This document shows, piece after piece, positions 25,309-33,899 of a stretch of DNA of 44,179 nucleotides. Source of the stretch: Candidatus Bathyarchaeota archaeon (lineage in GTDB: Archaea > Thermoproteota > Bathyarchaeia > Bathyarchaeales > Bathycorpusculaceae); assembly GCA_003164295.1 (NCBI GenBank), contig PLTA01000011.1, positions 1 to 44,179 of the forward strand. Direction: 5' to 3'. Numbering within the stretch: position 1 is the first letter of the stretch; each line of letters begins with the position of its first letter. The notes under the pieces are model-generated. The model worked only from the letters and a program-made list of their open reading frames with translations, searched no databases and was not told the DNA's origin. The position numbers and the translations under genes are program-made.

Positions 25309-27132
25309 GTGGAAAGTGATATTTTGACTAAAATTATAGTATTAGTTCCTGTTTATAACTGTGGAAAAAAACTACCTATTTTCTTTAATTCCTTATATGA
25401 TCTTGCTCCTCAACCTTCTCTTTATGTTTTTGCAGAAAATAACAGCCAAGACGACACTTTACAACAAATTCATCGATTTAAACTTCCTAATAAAGTGATT
25501 AGAGTTTGGTTTAGAAAAGATGCGGCGATGCTAAGCCAAAATCGTTATGAACCCATTGCCCACGTACGCCAACTATTGCTAACTTTTGCAAGAAATTATG
25601 ATCCTGATTATGCCATATTCTTGGACAGCGATATATATCCACGAACAAAAGAGCTAATCGAGAACCTAACACGTTTGAAAAAAGACATCGTAGGTGGAGC
25701 TTACTTGCGAGCGTTTCCAGATGGAATTTGGCTGGCGTCAAAGTGGAAAACGCCTAATGATGGTGAATACACGCTACATCGAGAAATACAAAAATCATTA
25801 GATGAACCATCAATGACTTCAGCAGGTTGTATGTGCCTAAGCCGAAAAATCATCCAAGATAAACGAGTAAATTTTTATCCTGTAAGACCTGCTAACGCAA
25901 GCGAAGACTTTGGTTATTGCCTTCAAGCACAAGAACATGGCTATAAAGTATTCCTCGACGGTATAACTAGATTAGAACATTTCATTCCCGAAAATATGCC
26001 AATTAAACCTTGGAGTAGAAATGTATTCACGCAACAATATGAACCGTTTTTTTATGAAAATAAAAATGTAGAGATTAATTCAAACATATCTAATAAGAAG
26101 TTAAGGATTGGTCTACTTTCAACAAGGTTTTTTGGTGTCCCTCCTTCTGGATACTCTGGACTTGAACAGGTTGTTTGGGACTTGGCGTGCGGTCTAGATA
26201 ATTTGGGGCATGAGGTTACGTTATTTGCACCAAAAGGAAGCCAGTCGCCTCCTCATGGAAAGCTTGTGGAAATAGGGGATGCCTATCATACTTGTGCGAT
26301 AAATTGGCTTGGAGCTGAACTGGGAGCTTACGACTTTTTGAAAGATGACGTGGATAACTTGGATGTTCTACATGGTCACAACTGGTTTGGCATTGAATAC
26401 TTGAGAAAAGCGCGGAATATGGGACTGCATGTCGCCCATACACATCATGGTCTAAATGTTTCCTGGTTCAACATGTTCAAGCAACTTTTTAAACTAAATA
26501 TGATTTCGATATCAGATTGGACCAAAGAAATTTTTGCTAAACAGGGATTTAATGCTAGACGATGTTATAACGGTGTTGATATTGATCGATATCAATTTCA
26601 ACAAGAAAAAAAAGATCGACTAATGTTTCTTGGAAGAATATCACGATCAAAGGCACCAGACATCGCCATAAAAGTGGCAAGAAAAGCTGGGATAGGTTTG
26701 GACGTGATTGGAAGTACAAATTTTGTTGATGATCTTGATTATGTTGCTGAAGTTAAGAAACTTTGCGATGGAAAACAAATCCGATTTATCGGTGAAGTAA
26801 GCCAAGGTGAAAAAATTAAGTACTTGAAGAATGCCAAAAGTCTTTTGATACCGAGTCAATTTGGAGAACCTTTTGGTTTGATCAGCATCGAAGCGATGGC
26901 TTGTGGCACTGTCCCCATCGCGCTAAATGATGGTGCATTAAAAGAGATCATAAAAGATGGACAAACAGGGTTTATCTGCAGCTCAGTCGACCAAATGGTG
27001 GCTAGAATCAAAGAACTTGAATTAATAGATCCTAAGGCTTGCAGAATACGGGCTCAGGAATTCAGCAGAGAAAAAATGGCTCATGAATACGTGAAATTAT
27101 ACCGAGAAATAATAAACGGGCAAGAATGGTGA
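25309..27132 (+). CDS. Bifunctional GT2-GT4 glycosyltransferase
   Basis: This 607-residue protein has two enzymes in one chain. Residues about 5-240 form a GT-A (GT2-like) domain: IVLVPVYNCGKK, AENNSQDDT, and the metal-binding FLDSDIYP. Residues about 260-605 form a GT-B (GT4) domain: RIGLLSTRFFGVPPSGYSGL, a Gly-rich N-terminal loop, then SQFGEPFGLISIEAMACG (E-x7-E). It would add two sugars in sequence to a glycan. There is no membrane helix, so it is cytosolic. GTG 25309 is taken as the start, with TTG 25324 possible. Shared promoter element 6 lies directly upstream, placing it with the other two glycosyltransferases. Confidence 0.85.
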   Translation: MESDILTKIIVLVPVYNCGKKLPIFFNSLYDLAPQPSLYVFAENNSQDDTLQQIHRFKLPNKVIRVWFRKDAAMLSQNRYEPIAHVRQLLLTFARNYDPDYAIFLDSDIYPRTKELIENLTRLKKDIVGGAYLRAFPDGIWLASKWKTPNDGEYTLHREIQKSLDEPSMTSAGCMCLSRKIIQDKRVNFYPVRPANASEDFGYCLQAQEHGYKVFLDGITRLEHFIPENMPIKPWSRNVFTQQYEPFFYENKNVEINSNISNKKLRIGLLSTRFFGVPPSGYSGLEQVVWDLACGLDNLGHEVTLFAPKGSQSPPHGKLVEIGDAYHTCAINWLGAELGAYDFLKDDVDNLDVLHGHNWFGIEYLRKARNMGLHVAHTHHGLNVSWFNMFKQLFKLNMISISDWTKEIFAKQGFNARRCYNGVDIDRYQFQQEKKDRLMFLGRISRSKAPDIAIKVARKAGIGLDVIGSTNFVDDLDYVAEVKKLCDGKQIRFIGEVSQGEKIKYLKNAKSLLIPSQFGEPFGLISIEAMACGTVPIALNDGALKEIIKDGQTGFICSSVDQMVARIKELELIDPKACRIRAQEFSREKMAHEYVKLYREIINGQEW

Positions 27133-27810
27133 CCAAAACGTTCACTTTATTGTAAGATGAGATTTTCGAAGCATAGAAAGATGGAGAAAAAATTTGAACT
27201 GATCTATTTTTTAAGGAAAAGGTTCTGCGGGTATATGCTGAGACTTTCCTTATCACAATCTAATGCCGGGAAAAGTGCTGAGTGTGAGTCGACATCAGTG
27301 TTAAACTCGGTGGCATTTGAAAAATCTTGAAACAGAACCAAGATTGTTTATCTCTAATAGTGAATAAAATATTGTAATGGATGTTCTTTCATCACGACAT
27401 CTTCTCTTGGCGCTTGAGTATTGGGACAATGTTTAGGCTTCTCTTAAGGTTTCGATTCTAATTGACTCCGATGGTAACTTTTGGCGGTTTCATTTTGTGG
27501 TTAATGAGCTAATCGATGTACCCACGAAATTCCTCAGAACAAAAATTTTTGCTGTTTTCAGTATTCCTTGAAATCAAGTCCGTTGCTCACACAATATAGC
27601 TCGTATCAATTGAAAGAAAACGCGCGGGACCAATGAAAGCATTTAATCCATTTACCAGTCGAATTTCTTTCTGCAAAGCGCTAACTACTTCATCAAGGAA
27701 AAGCCGCTTTAAGATAAAAGCTTTCTGCAGTCTTTGATATTTGATTATAGACCTTGGTGCAAGTAAATTTCTTAAGTAAGGTAACTGCTTACTTTATATG
27801 GCGAGGTAAC
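27133..27810. other. Long non-coding or decayed stretch
   Basis: No frame is convincingly coding on either strand. Short protein-like pieces, such as LSSRHLLLALEYWDNV from about 27382, end quickly in stops, which suggests decayed sequence. No tRNA, repeat or shared promoter element was seen. Confidence 0.4.
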
Positions 27811-28826
27811 TTGAAGAGAAAAGTAGCAATTGTATTTGTCGGTATTTTGTGTTTATCGATTTTCTCAGCTTTCGAGTTAAGGGTGAATGCTCAGCAGTCT
27901 TCCGATGACTGGCCTATGTTCCTTCATGACACTGCACATACGGGCGTTACAACAAATACTGGACCAGAGCAACCCATTAAGCTTTGGAGTTACGTTGAAG
28001 GACATTTTGATGGCAGCCAAATCGGTTCTTCCGCCGCTGTTGTAAATGGCATAGTTTACGTTGGTTCAAATTACAATCCAGTTGAACAACGAGGAGGCAA
28101 TGTTTACGTGCGCTTGACGCTGCAACAGGCGCCAAGATTTGGAACTACACAACGAGCGTCCAACCTTTATACTCGTCTGGCAACCAAGTAACATCGTCGC
28201 CTGCTGTTAGCGACGGGGTCGTTTATGTAGGCTCAGTTGGCGGCAACATTTATGCCCTAAATGCTTCAACGGGCGATAAAATTTGGAACTACTTCACCAA
28301 CCCTACTTTCTATTATGGAGGAGGCTACTTTGGAGGAGTACAAGCTTCTCCCACTGTTGCTAACGGAGTAGTTTATATAGGCTCAATAGGAGGCAATGTC
28401 CCTGCTAATGTTTATGCCCTCAATGCTTCAACAGGCAATCAAATATGGCAATACCAGGTTCCCGGGATTAATACTCGTATTTTATCTTCTGCCGCTGTTT
28501 CTAACGATGTTGTTTATCTAGGCATTTCAAACAATGTTTATGCAATTAACACTACAACAGGTTCTCAAATATGGGATTTTCCCACTCAAAATCAGATAAT
28601 CTCTTCGCCAGCTGTCTTTAATGACGTCGTCTATATTGGATCACAGGATGGTAATTTTTATGCAATAGGCAAACCCCTGACGACGTCGTCACCTACTTCG
28701 CCTAACGCACTATTCATCGTAATCGGGGCAGTAGTCGCCATCTTAATTGTTGTTGCATTAGTGATTTTCTTAATGTTTAGAAAGAGATTGAAAACTAAAC
28801 CAGCAAGATCACCACCTAAACCTTAG
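27811..28826 (+). pseudogene. PQQ-like propeller surface protein with frameshift
   Basis: TTG 27811 after GAGGT begins a signal peptide (KVAIVFVGILCLSIFSAF), then DDWPMFLHDTAHTGVT, a standard PQQ/WD40-like entry. The frame breaks near 28108: a 2-base gain (or 1-base loss) separates GGNVYV from the continuation ALDAATGAKIWNYTTS in another frame. That second frame is open to TAG 28824-28826. It contains further repeats (VVYVGS, YALNASTG.KIW) and a C-terminal helix (IVIGAVVAILIVVALVIFLM) with a basic tail. The reconstructed protein is about 335 residues. The frame break may be a real mutation or a sequence error. Confidence 0.7.
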
Positions 28827-29034
28827 AACGGTAGCTCAGCTTCTCTGCTAAAATATCCCAAAAACATATTGTCTTCACAATTCAAATTTTTAACTTGAAG
28901 GAAGCTTTGAAAAGACATCTGGAGTCTTTCCTTTCAAACATAGTTATCTCCTAATACCATGGTACCAGCCATAGCGATACCTACTTCAGAGAAGTGCAAG
29001 TTATCGAAGACTTTTGGACCAAAATACCGTCATA

Positions 29035-29187
29035 TTAAGGACCCTGATTTTTCCCGTATTCGGGATTCGGAACCATATTCCCGCATTTTTGACATTTATA
29101 ACTATGAACTTTTTTTCGGCAACCACAGCATTGACTCTGTTGCACAGAATTTCCACACGATTGACAAACCAAATCAGGTAAAGCCAT
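29035..29187 (-). CDS. 50-residue zinc-ribbon protein
   Basis: This small gene is hidden opposite a longer meaningless ORF. The protein has CQSC near residue 8, a CCGC cluster near residue 23 and CQKCG near residue 34, giving several Cys pairs spaced for one or two zinc sites, followed by a short Pro/Gly tail. GGGGGTT lies six bases before the ATG at 29187. Such tiny ribbons often act in transcription or as protein adaptors. The plus-strand ORF over the same bases (28959-29297) lacks both a ribosome site and a domain, so the minus strand is preferred. Confidence 0.65.
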   Translation of the reverse strand: MALPDLVCQSCGNSVQQSQCCGCRKKVHSYKCQKCGNMVPNPEYGKNQGP

Positions 29188-29577
29188 TGCGAACCCCCCT
29201 TAATGATTTATGGGAAAACGAAATTGTGACTGAAAAAGTACTTCGCATCGGATCTAAAACATTATTGCTGGCAGGGTGCATTAACTGGTTCTCTTGAATA
29301 TCAGCAGCTTCCAAAGGATTAAAAAATCTGCATCGCAGATTGTATACATAATTATTATTGCTAACTAACTTTTGTTTCTTGATTGAAAGATTAATTTTCT
29401 TGGATTCTATTTTTCTCAAAATAGCCCTCAATTCAAAATTAACATTTTTCTTCTTAAAGGAAACGGAATATTTGCGAAATGATTCTGATCTATAAAAAAA
29501 CGGTCCATTCTAAAATTTAACCATAGTTTCCGTAAAACAATTTCAAATGCGCATTCAGCAAGAGAGCATTAAACATA
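29188..29577. other. Intergenic stretch
   Basis: AT-rich, with no confident gene. An 85-codon minus-strand ORF (29174-29431) overlaps the zinc-ribbon start and shows no domain or ribosome site. No repeats were noted. Confidence 0.4.
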
Positions 29578-29886
29578 CTAACAGTTAATGACCGGCCCCT
29601 TTTCCTCATCTAGGTCTCTTAACGCTTTTAGCAGTTTTTGTGTTCGGTCGCTACAGTCATTCAATGTAATAATTCTAACGCTTGAATGTTTGACTTGTTT
29701 GGGATAGTAATTTTTTATTATACCTTCAGTCTCTAAAATCTTGAGATTTCTGTTAACTTCGTTATACGGACTGCCCAGCTTCTGCACAAGTTGCATCACA
29801 CGCATTTCCTTACGTTTTGATAATTCCTTGAGGATCTTTTGCCTGCCTGTTGAAGCAATCAATTTTTTAAGATCCAAACGAAACAT
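29578..29886 (-). CDS. Winged-helix transcriptional regulator, paralogue B
   Basis: This 102-residue protein is a winged helix: IASTGRQKILKELSKRKEMR, recognition region GSPYNEVNRNLKILETEGII, basic wing YYPKQVKHSS. It is homologous to the 16079 regulator and begins at the matching position. Its own promoter (29942-29969) carries the TTTCWGAAA element, divergent from another copy 55 bases away, so it is the best candidate for the factor that binds that element. No ligand domain is present, so control may be by DNA binding alone or through a partner. Confidence 0.72.
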   Translation of the reverse strand: MFRLDLKKLIASTGRQKILKELSKRKEMRVMQLVQKLGSPYNEVNRNLKILETEGIIKNYYPKQVKHSSVRIITLNDCSDRTQKLLKALRDLDEEKGPVINC

Positions 29887-29941
29887 TCTCCAAAACAGCT
29901 TATGCCTTCAATTAAGACATAATACAATCTTGACTAAGCGT

Positions 29942-29969
29942 TAATAAGACAGACGGATACTTTCAGAAA
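29942..29969 (-). promoter_or_regulatory. Shared promoter element 7
   Basis: Read towards the 29886 gene: TTTCTGAAA, 12 bp (GTATCCGTCTGT), CTTATTA. The box is 56 bases before the ATG. Confidence 0.75.
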
Positions 29970-30015
29970 CACCCTAATGTACAACAATGTAACAGTTCTG
30001 AGACTTTAGAGGTAG

Positions 30016-30043
30016 TTTCAGAAAGATATCGTTTGGCTAATAA
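30016..30043 (+). promoter_or_regulatory. Shared promoter element 8
   Basis: TTTCAGAAA, 12 bp (GATATCGTTTGG), CTAATAA, directed at the 30131 gene and divergent from element 7. Confidence 0.7.
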
Positions 30044-30130
30044 GAGCAACATGTGCTTAATTATTTGAAGAGTTTCTTTTGGAGGTTGGATTAGTGATTT
30101 TTTCCATAATTATTCCAAGAGGTGATATTA

Positions 30131-30469
30131 ATGACAAGACCAACACTAACCATCAAGGGCAGATTTCAAAAATGTTTAAACCAATTTAACCGCAAAAATC
30201 TAACACTTACTGTTAGAGGGTTAACGGTTTGTTGTGCGAATAATAATACAACAACTATAGAACAAAAGTTTGATTGGGAAAATGCTCTAATAGATGCGAT
30301 AATAACCAGCGGAATCACTTTTTTCAGTGCATTGGGAGGAACTGCTCTAATAGGCGACGTCAATACAGTGCATATAATCGAATCTGCAACGGTAGCTGCT
30401 CTATCGCAGTTCTTTATTTTCCTAGCTCTAAAACGTGGACTAGTAAAACCTCAAGTACCGCTGCCTTAA
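30131..30469 (+). CDS. Small holin-like membrane protein
   Basis: The protein has 112 residues from ATG 30131, after GAGGTGAT. A basic N-terminal region (about residues 1-45, with VCCANN) precedes two hydrophobic segments at about 52-74 and 82-102, and a basic end (KRGLVKPQ). The two-helix design resembles small viral holins, but nothing is diagnostic. Promoter element 8 places it in the same regulon as the glycosyltransferase and Cys-rich genes, so it could instead be a membrane part of that system. Confidence 0.5.
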   Translation: MTRPTLTIKGRFQKCLNQFNRKNLTLTVRGLTVCCANNNTTTIEQKFDWENALIDAIITSGITFFSALGGTALIGDVNTVHIIESATVAALSQFFIFLALKRGLVKPQVPLP

Positions 30470-30539
30470 TAAATGCTAGAACTTAACAAATTATTGCTAT
30501 AACCAAAATATTCATGCCCGATTAATGCAATGCCTGTTT

Positions 30540-30800
30540 TCAACCGCTAAACCTTTTATTTACCGCTTGAAGTTTTCGCTTGTTTCCTTCCTCTGCAAAT
30601 TCCATAATTAAGTCATTGACTTTTTTCTTAGTCGCCTCATCGAGGCCTAAAAGCTCAACAAGTTTCATAAACTCGCAAGTCAAAGCGAACAAGTTTGTAA
30701 GAGGAGAACATTTGGCAAATTCTATGGGGGAACCGAACCGCCTCATCTTAATTGAGTCTGGAACCATAGAAGATTCAAATTGATTCAGGCTCAAATCCAT
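30540..30800 (-). CDS. Hypothetical helical protein
   Basis: This 86-residue protein has a Cys/Met-containing middle (FALTCEFMKLVELLGLDEAT) and a charged helical C-terminus (KKKVNDLIMEFAEEGNKRKL). A TATA-like AAAAGTATAAATT lies about 28 bases before the ATG, so the message would be nearly leaderless. It follows the ATPase operon on the same strand but has its own promoter. Function unknown; a small DNA-binding or accessory role is possible. Confidence 0.5.
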   Translation of the reverse strand: MDLSLNQFESSMVPDSIKMRRFGSPIEFAKCSPLTNLFALTCEFMKLVELLGLDEATKKKVNDLIMEFAEEGNKRKLQAVNKRFSG

Positions 30801-30968
30801 CGTAATGTTCCAGCTGCTAATTTATACTTTTTATGACAAGAGAGGATGCTGGCAATCAGTCAAGTGCTGTGAATGATAAACCGCCAACTTGAGGCTAGAG
30901 GTATTAACATAGCGATAAACTTTAATTTGATTGGCTTTGATTTTATTAACCTCTATTTTTTTCGTTAA

Positions 30969-33326
30969 TTACTCTATTTTCCAACGAACTTTACCACAAT
31001 CGCATCTTACATGGTCGCCAGCCGACAAAGCCCACACAGCTTTTCTTTCGCAACCTGCTTCAGAGCACTGGAAGAATAGCAATGCTTTGTTACATGTTTC
31101 AATTAATTTCTTAGCTTCAACTGCTGATAAACTTCCTCCATGAGTTGCCCTGTTAGCCCAACCCTCAAGTTGACTTCTAGCTTCCTTCCATGTTTCTATA
31201 GCTCCTTGGTAAGGCTTCCATCCATTTCCATCATTGATTTGGAATCGCTTCTCCCCTTTTGAAATCAATTGGTTAAGAAAATCGAACGCAGTTCTAGTAT
31301 CGTTTGTTTGTCCCTGAAGGTATGGCATGTCAAGTTTTAATTTTTGTGCCACCTTTGGCAGCTCTGTGTCCATGATAGCTCTAACGGCATTTCCAACTGA
31401 ACTGATGTGGTCGGTCATCAAAGATTCTGCTTCCTCAAAGGTGTAGGTTGTAGGCAGTAGTTCTATCCCTGCGCTTGGTCCCGCGTAGGGTTTAAGCGTA
31501 AAAAATTTCCAGCTTTTGGCATCGAGCATTCGCGTTAACTCTCCGAACCATTCTCGGTCATGAGTAAACAGAATGACTTGCCTTTCTAACAGTTCGGTGC
31601 AGAGAAGTTGGGTAACCATGCCTCTATGTTCGCGATCTAGACTTGAAACAATGTCGTCTAAGAAAATGGGGTTTTCTTTTGCTGAACCTTGATTAGCTAA
31701 GGCTAGAAAGATGCTTAACCCTAAACTGTTTCTGTGTCCTTCGGATAACGTCAACCTTGGGTCTGACTGGGGGTTCCCGTAGAATTTGAGGCATACTTCG
31801 ATTGCTTTATCTTTTTCAGACCTGCTTAGGTGGACACCTTCTATAGGCTGCCCTGGGTGAAGAAGCCCCCAGATTCGTGCAATGTCAGTAGAGATTTCTG
31901 TTAGAATTTGAGAGGTTATGCTTGCTATTTTTTGGCGAATCGCGAAATATGTATCATCTATGGCTTTTGATAGAATCTGCACCTTTGAGATTGCTTCTTC
32001 TAAAGATTTAAAACGCTTGACTTTGAGACAGGTTTGGAAAAATTTCAGGTCATCGACAATGGTATTTGTTGTAGGCGGTTGGTGTTGCAACTCTCTTTCA
32101 AGCTTGGGCATAACTTCGGTTATAGTATTCTGTAATGAGGTGATTTTTTCCGAAGACCATCGGTCAGTTGCTTGCCCTACAGTAAATTCATCGAGTTTGT
32201 TTAGTGAAACCATGAGTTGTTGATTTTCAGGCGATGACAGCCATTCATTAAATGCTTTTTCATTTTTTGATTGCGTTATGAAGCTAGTTAGGGCTAATAT
32301 TAATTGTTGCTTAGCGGTCGTTAAGCTAACTTTAAGTTGACGTACCAGTTTAAGTTGCTCAAGTTGGGTGTCAACGTGCAGCTTGAATTCACTGCCAACA
32401 ATTTTTCGTCCGCATGCTGGGCATTCGATTTCTTCGGTTAAATCTTCAATTGAGTTGAGAATTGTTTCAGTATTTTCTAGAATAGGAATTTTATGGTCAA
32501 CATAGCTTTCACTAGCTTCTGCAAGCTTCTCTTCAAGTTTTGCTACTGCTTCAATCCGTGCTCCTAGCGGTGTCTTAGCAAGATTGTTAATTACAATATA
32601 GCGTTTGACTATTGGCTCTTTATCTTGCAGCAGTTTTTCCAGCGCCGCAATCGCTTGTTTAGAAATGGCGTCTATGTCACCAGTTGATGTGATATATTTG
32701 TTGGCACGTAATTCCACTTGGTTTTTTATTGTTATGCTATCAGTTCCAGTAAAGAACCCAAGCAGCTCACTCTTGATATAATTATACTCTCCTGCCATCG
32801 ATTCAAATTTGGCTTTTTTGAGCATGCTTTCTTTTATTTTAATTAGGTTAGTCGCAACATCTTCCATTCCTTGAAGTCCAAGTAATGGCGAAAGAATCGA
32901 GTACTTTTCTGTTTTAGTCGATTGAATAAAATCAGCAACTTCGTTTTGACGCAGTACGTGTTTTTGGATGTTCCAAGATTGGATTTTTTCAAGGAACTCT
33001 GCTGAACTTCCAGTAAACTTGAATTTTCCGCTTTCTGGAATCTCGCTTTGGACAAAGTCAGATTTTTCGAAACAAATTTTGGCGATACATTGCTGACTGG
33101 ATGGAGTTTCTATGTTACGTACACAGTTGTTAAGATACAAGTCAGAATACTCATTTTTGAGGTGGTGAATTTTTCCTTTTGTTACGTTGTACTCAAAGCC
33201 ATCTACAAAACTAGATTTTCCTGAACCATTGTCACCATAGATAGCCGCACTTTTATATCCCGTATTAAGCGTAACCTTCGTAGCGGCTCCTCTGAACCAT
33301 GTTAATTCGATGGAGCTGATTTTCAA
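30969..33326 (-). CDS. Rad50/SMC-like ATPase with zinc hook and C-terminal zinc ribbon
   Basis: The 785-residue protein has Walker A GDNGSGKSSF at residues 31-40 and long coiled-coil arms. CPACGRKI near residue 300 is like the Rad50 zinc hook, where two molecules join through zinc. The signature LSEGHRNSLGLS, Walker B IFLDDIVSSLD and H-loop FTHD follow near 520-610. The last 170 residues add a helical domain with WANRATHGG and a zinc ribbon (CSEAGC, CDCGK). TTG 33326 overlaps the stop of the small partner gene. The architecture is close to stand-alone ATPases used in defence (RloC/AAA_13 type) and in recombination. No nuclease was identified. Confidence 0.78.
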   Translation of the reverse strand: MKISSIELTWFRGAATKVTLNTGYKSAAIYGDNGSGKSSFVDGFEYNVTKGKIHHLKNEYSDLYLNNCVRNIETPSSQQCIAKICFEKSDFVQSEIPESGKFKFTGSSAEFLEKIQSWNIQKHVLRQNEVADFIQSTKTEKYSILSPLLGLQGMEDVATNLIKIKESMLKKAKFESMAGEYNYIKSELLGFFTGTDSITIKNQVELRANKYITSTGDIDAISKQAIAALEKLLQDKEPIVKRYIVINNLAKTPLGARIEAVAKLEEKLAEASESYVDHKIPILENTETILNSIEDLTEEIECPACGRKIVGSEFKLHVDTQLEQLKLVRQLKVSLTTAKQQLILALTSFITQSKNEKAFNEWLSSPENQQLMVSLNKLDEFTVGQATDRWSSEKITSLQNTITEVMPKLERELQHQPPTTNTIVDDLKFFQTCLKVKRFKSLEEAISKVQILSKAIDDTYFAIRQKIASITSQILTEISTDIARIWGLLHPGQPIEGVHLSRSEKDKAIEVCLKFYGNPQSDPRLTLSEGHRNSLGLSIFLALANQGSAKENPIFLDDIVSSLDREHRGMVTQLLCTELLERQVILFTHDREWFGELTRMLDAKSWKFFTLKPYAGPSAGIELLPTTYTFEEAESLMTDHISSVGNAVRAIMDTELPKVAQKLKLDMPYLQGQTNDTRTAFDFLNQLISKGEKRFQINDGNGWKPYQGAIETWKEARSQLEGWANRATHGGSLSAVEAKKLIETCNKALLFFQCSEAGCERKAVWALSAGDHVRCDCGKVRWKIE

Positions 33327-33520
33327 GGTGCACCCTCTAGAAAACCTGCTTTTTCAAGAAGCCTTGCTGCTATTGCTGTCACCTCGCTTGGTGTGAGCTT
33401 GCTTTCTAACTGTTCATCACAGAGCATTAGGAGGTATTCTTGTGCATCTGGAAACGTCTCTACAAGTTTCGCTGTGGCTTCCTGCACAATTTCTTTTAAC
33501 TTGAATTCTACAGATGCCAT
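33323..33520 (-). CDS. Small partner of the Rad50-like ATPase
   Basis: This 65-residue, mostly helical acidic protein (IVQEATAKLVETFPDAQEYL, then KLTPSEVTAIAARLLEKAGF) has no known motif. Its stop overlaps the ATPase start by two bases, which couples their translation and suggests a fixed stoichiometry. GAGAG precedes the ATG. It could be a regulatory or DNA-binding subunit, or an antitoxin-like brake on the ATPase. These roles are inferred from the overlap only. Confidence 0.6.
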   Translation of the reverse strand: MASVEFKLKEIVQEATAKLVETFPDAQEYLLMLCDEQLESKLTPSEVTAIAARLLEKAGFLEGAP

Positions 33521-33628
33521 TGAAACTCTCTCTTCGTTCCGCTCTTATGGCTATCTACTAATATAACTTTGGTGGAAACACCTGAACTACTAATAAACAG
33601 GAGTTATTCAAACTACTTCGTATTAATG

Positions 33629-33669
33629 GTTCCGAACCCATTTGGGTTCAAGACCCAGCGGCCTCACCA
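33629..33669 (+). other. tRNA 3'-end fragment, candidate attachment site
   Basis: 33642-33658 reads as a tRNA T-arm: stem TTGGG, loop TTCAAGA, stem CCCAG, with G53-C61, T54, T55, C56, A57 and A58 in place. CGGCCTC, A and CCA follow as acceptor strand, discriminator and tail. GGTTCCGAACC just upstream could be the variable arm of a class II tRNA. No matching 5' acceptor (GAGGCCG) lies upstream, so it is a fragment, as in attP or attL/attR of elements that integrate into tRNA genes. A T/C-rich terminator-like run follows. No integrase was found in the window. Confidence 0.6.
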
Positions 33670-33776
33670 ATGCTCACGTTAAAAAGTACCATTTTTTCCC
33701 CTCTTTTTCATCATCTAATTTTAAATCAACAAAACTTATCGTTCAACAATCAATTTCATCCGACATTTTCCATTGT

Positions 33777-33899
33777 ATGGATTGTGTCTTTTGGTGTGGT
33801 CGTTGCTCTGAGCCCGCCTTGAAGGGTAAGAAGTCGATTAATCAGCTAGCTTCAAGTGGTGCGTGCTCTAAGTTTCAGCCCAGAGGAGGCAGCCATTGA
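33777..33899 (+). CDS. 40-residue Cys micro-protein
   Basis: ATG 33777 encodes CVFWCGRC and a later ACSKF, giving four Cys (two close pairs) suited to one zinc. Similar tiny proteins with a C-x-F-W-x-G-x-C pattern are frequent in archaea and their viruses. The frame is open further upstream (to 33642), but the added residues look non-coding and cross the tRNA fragment. The stop overlaps the TTG/ATG of the next Cys-rich gene, so the two are coupled. Confidence 0.5.
   Translation: MDCVFWCGRCSEPALKGKKSINQLASSGACSKFQPRGGSH

Noticed and set aside
28959..29297. 112-codon plus-strand ORF
   Set aside because: It is antisense to a zinc-ribbon micro-gene with a good ribosome site and Cys pairs, and shows no domain or ribosome site itself.
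29174..29431. 85-codon minus-strand ORF
   Set aside because: It overlaps the zinc-ribbon start, has no domain, and its composition is that of AT-rich spacer.
33570..33670. Complete tRNA gene
   Set aside because: No 5' acceptor strand or anticodon arm pairs with the 3' part; only a fragment is supported.
33642..33776. Upstream half of the 85-codon ORF over the tRNA fragment
   Set aside because: The residues look non-coding and cross the tRNA-like sequence; the Cys micro-protein more plausibly starts at ATG 33777.
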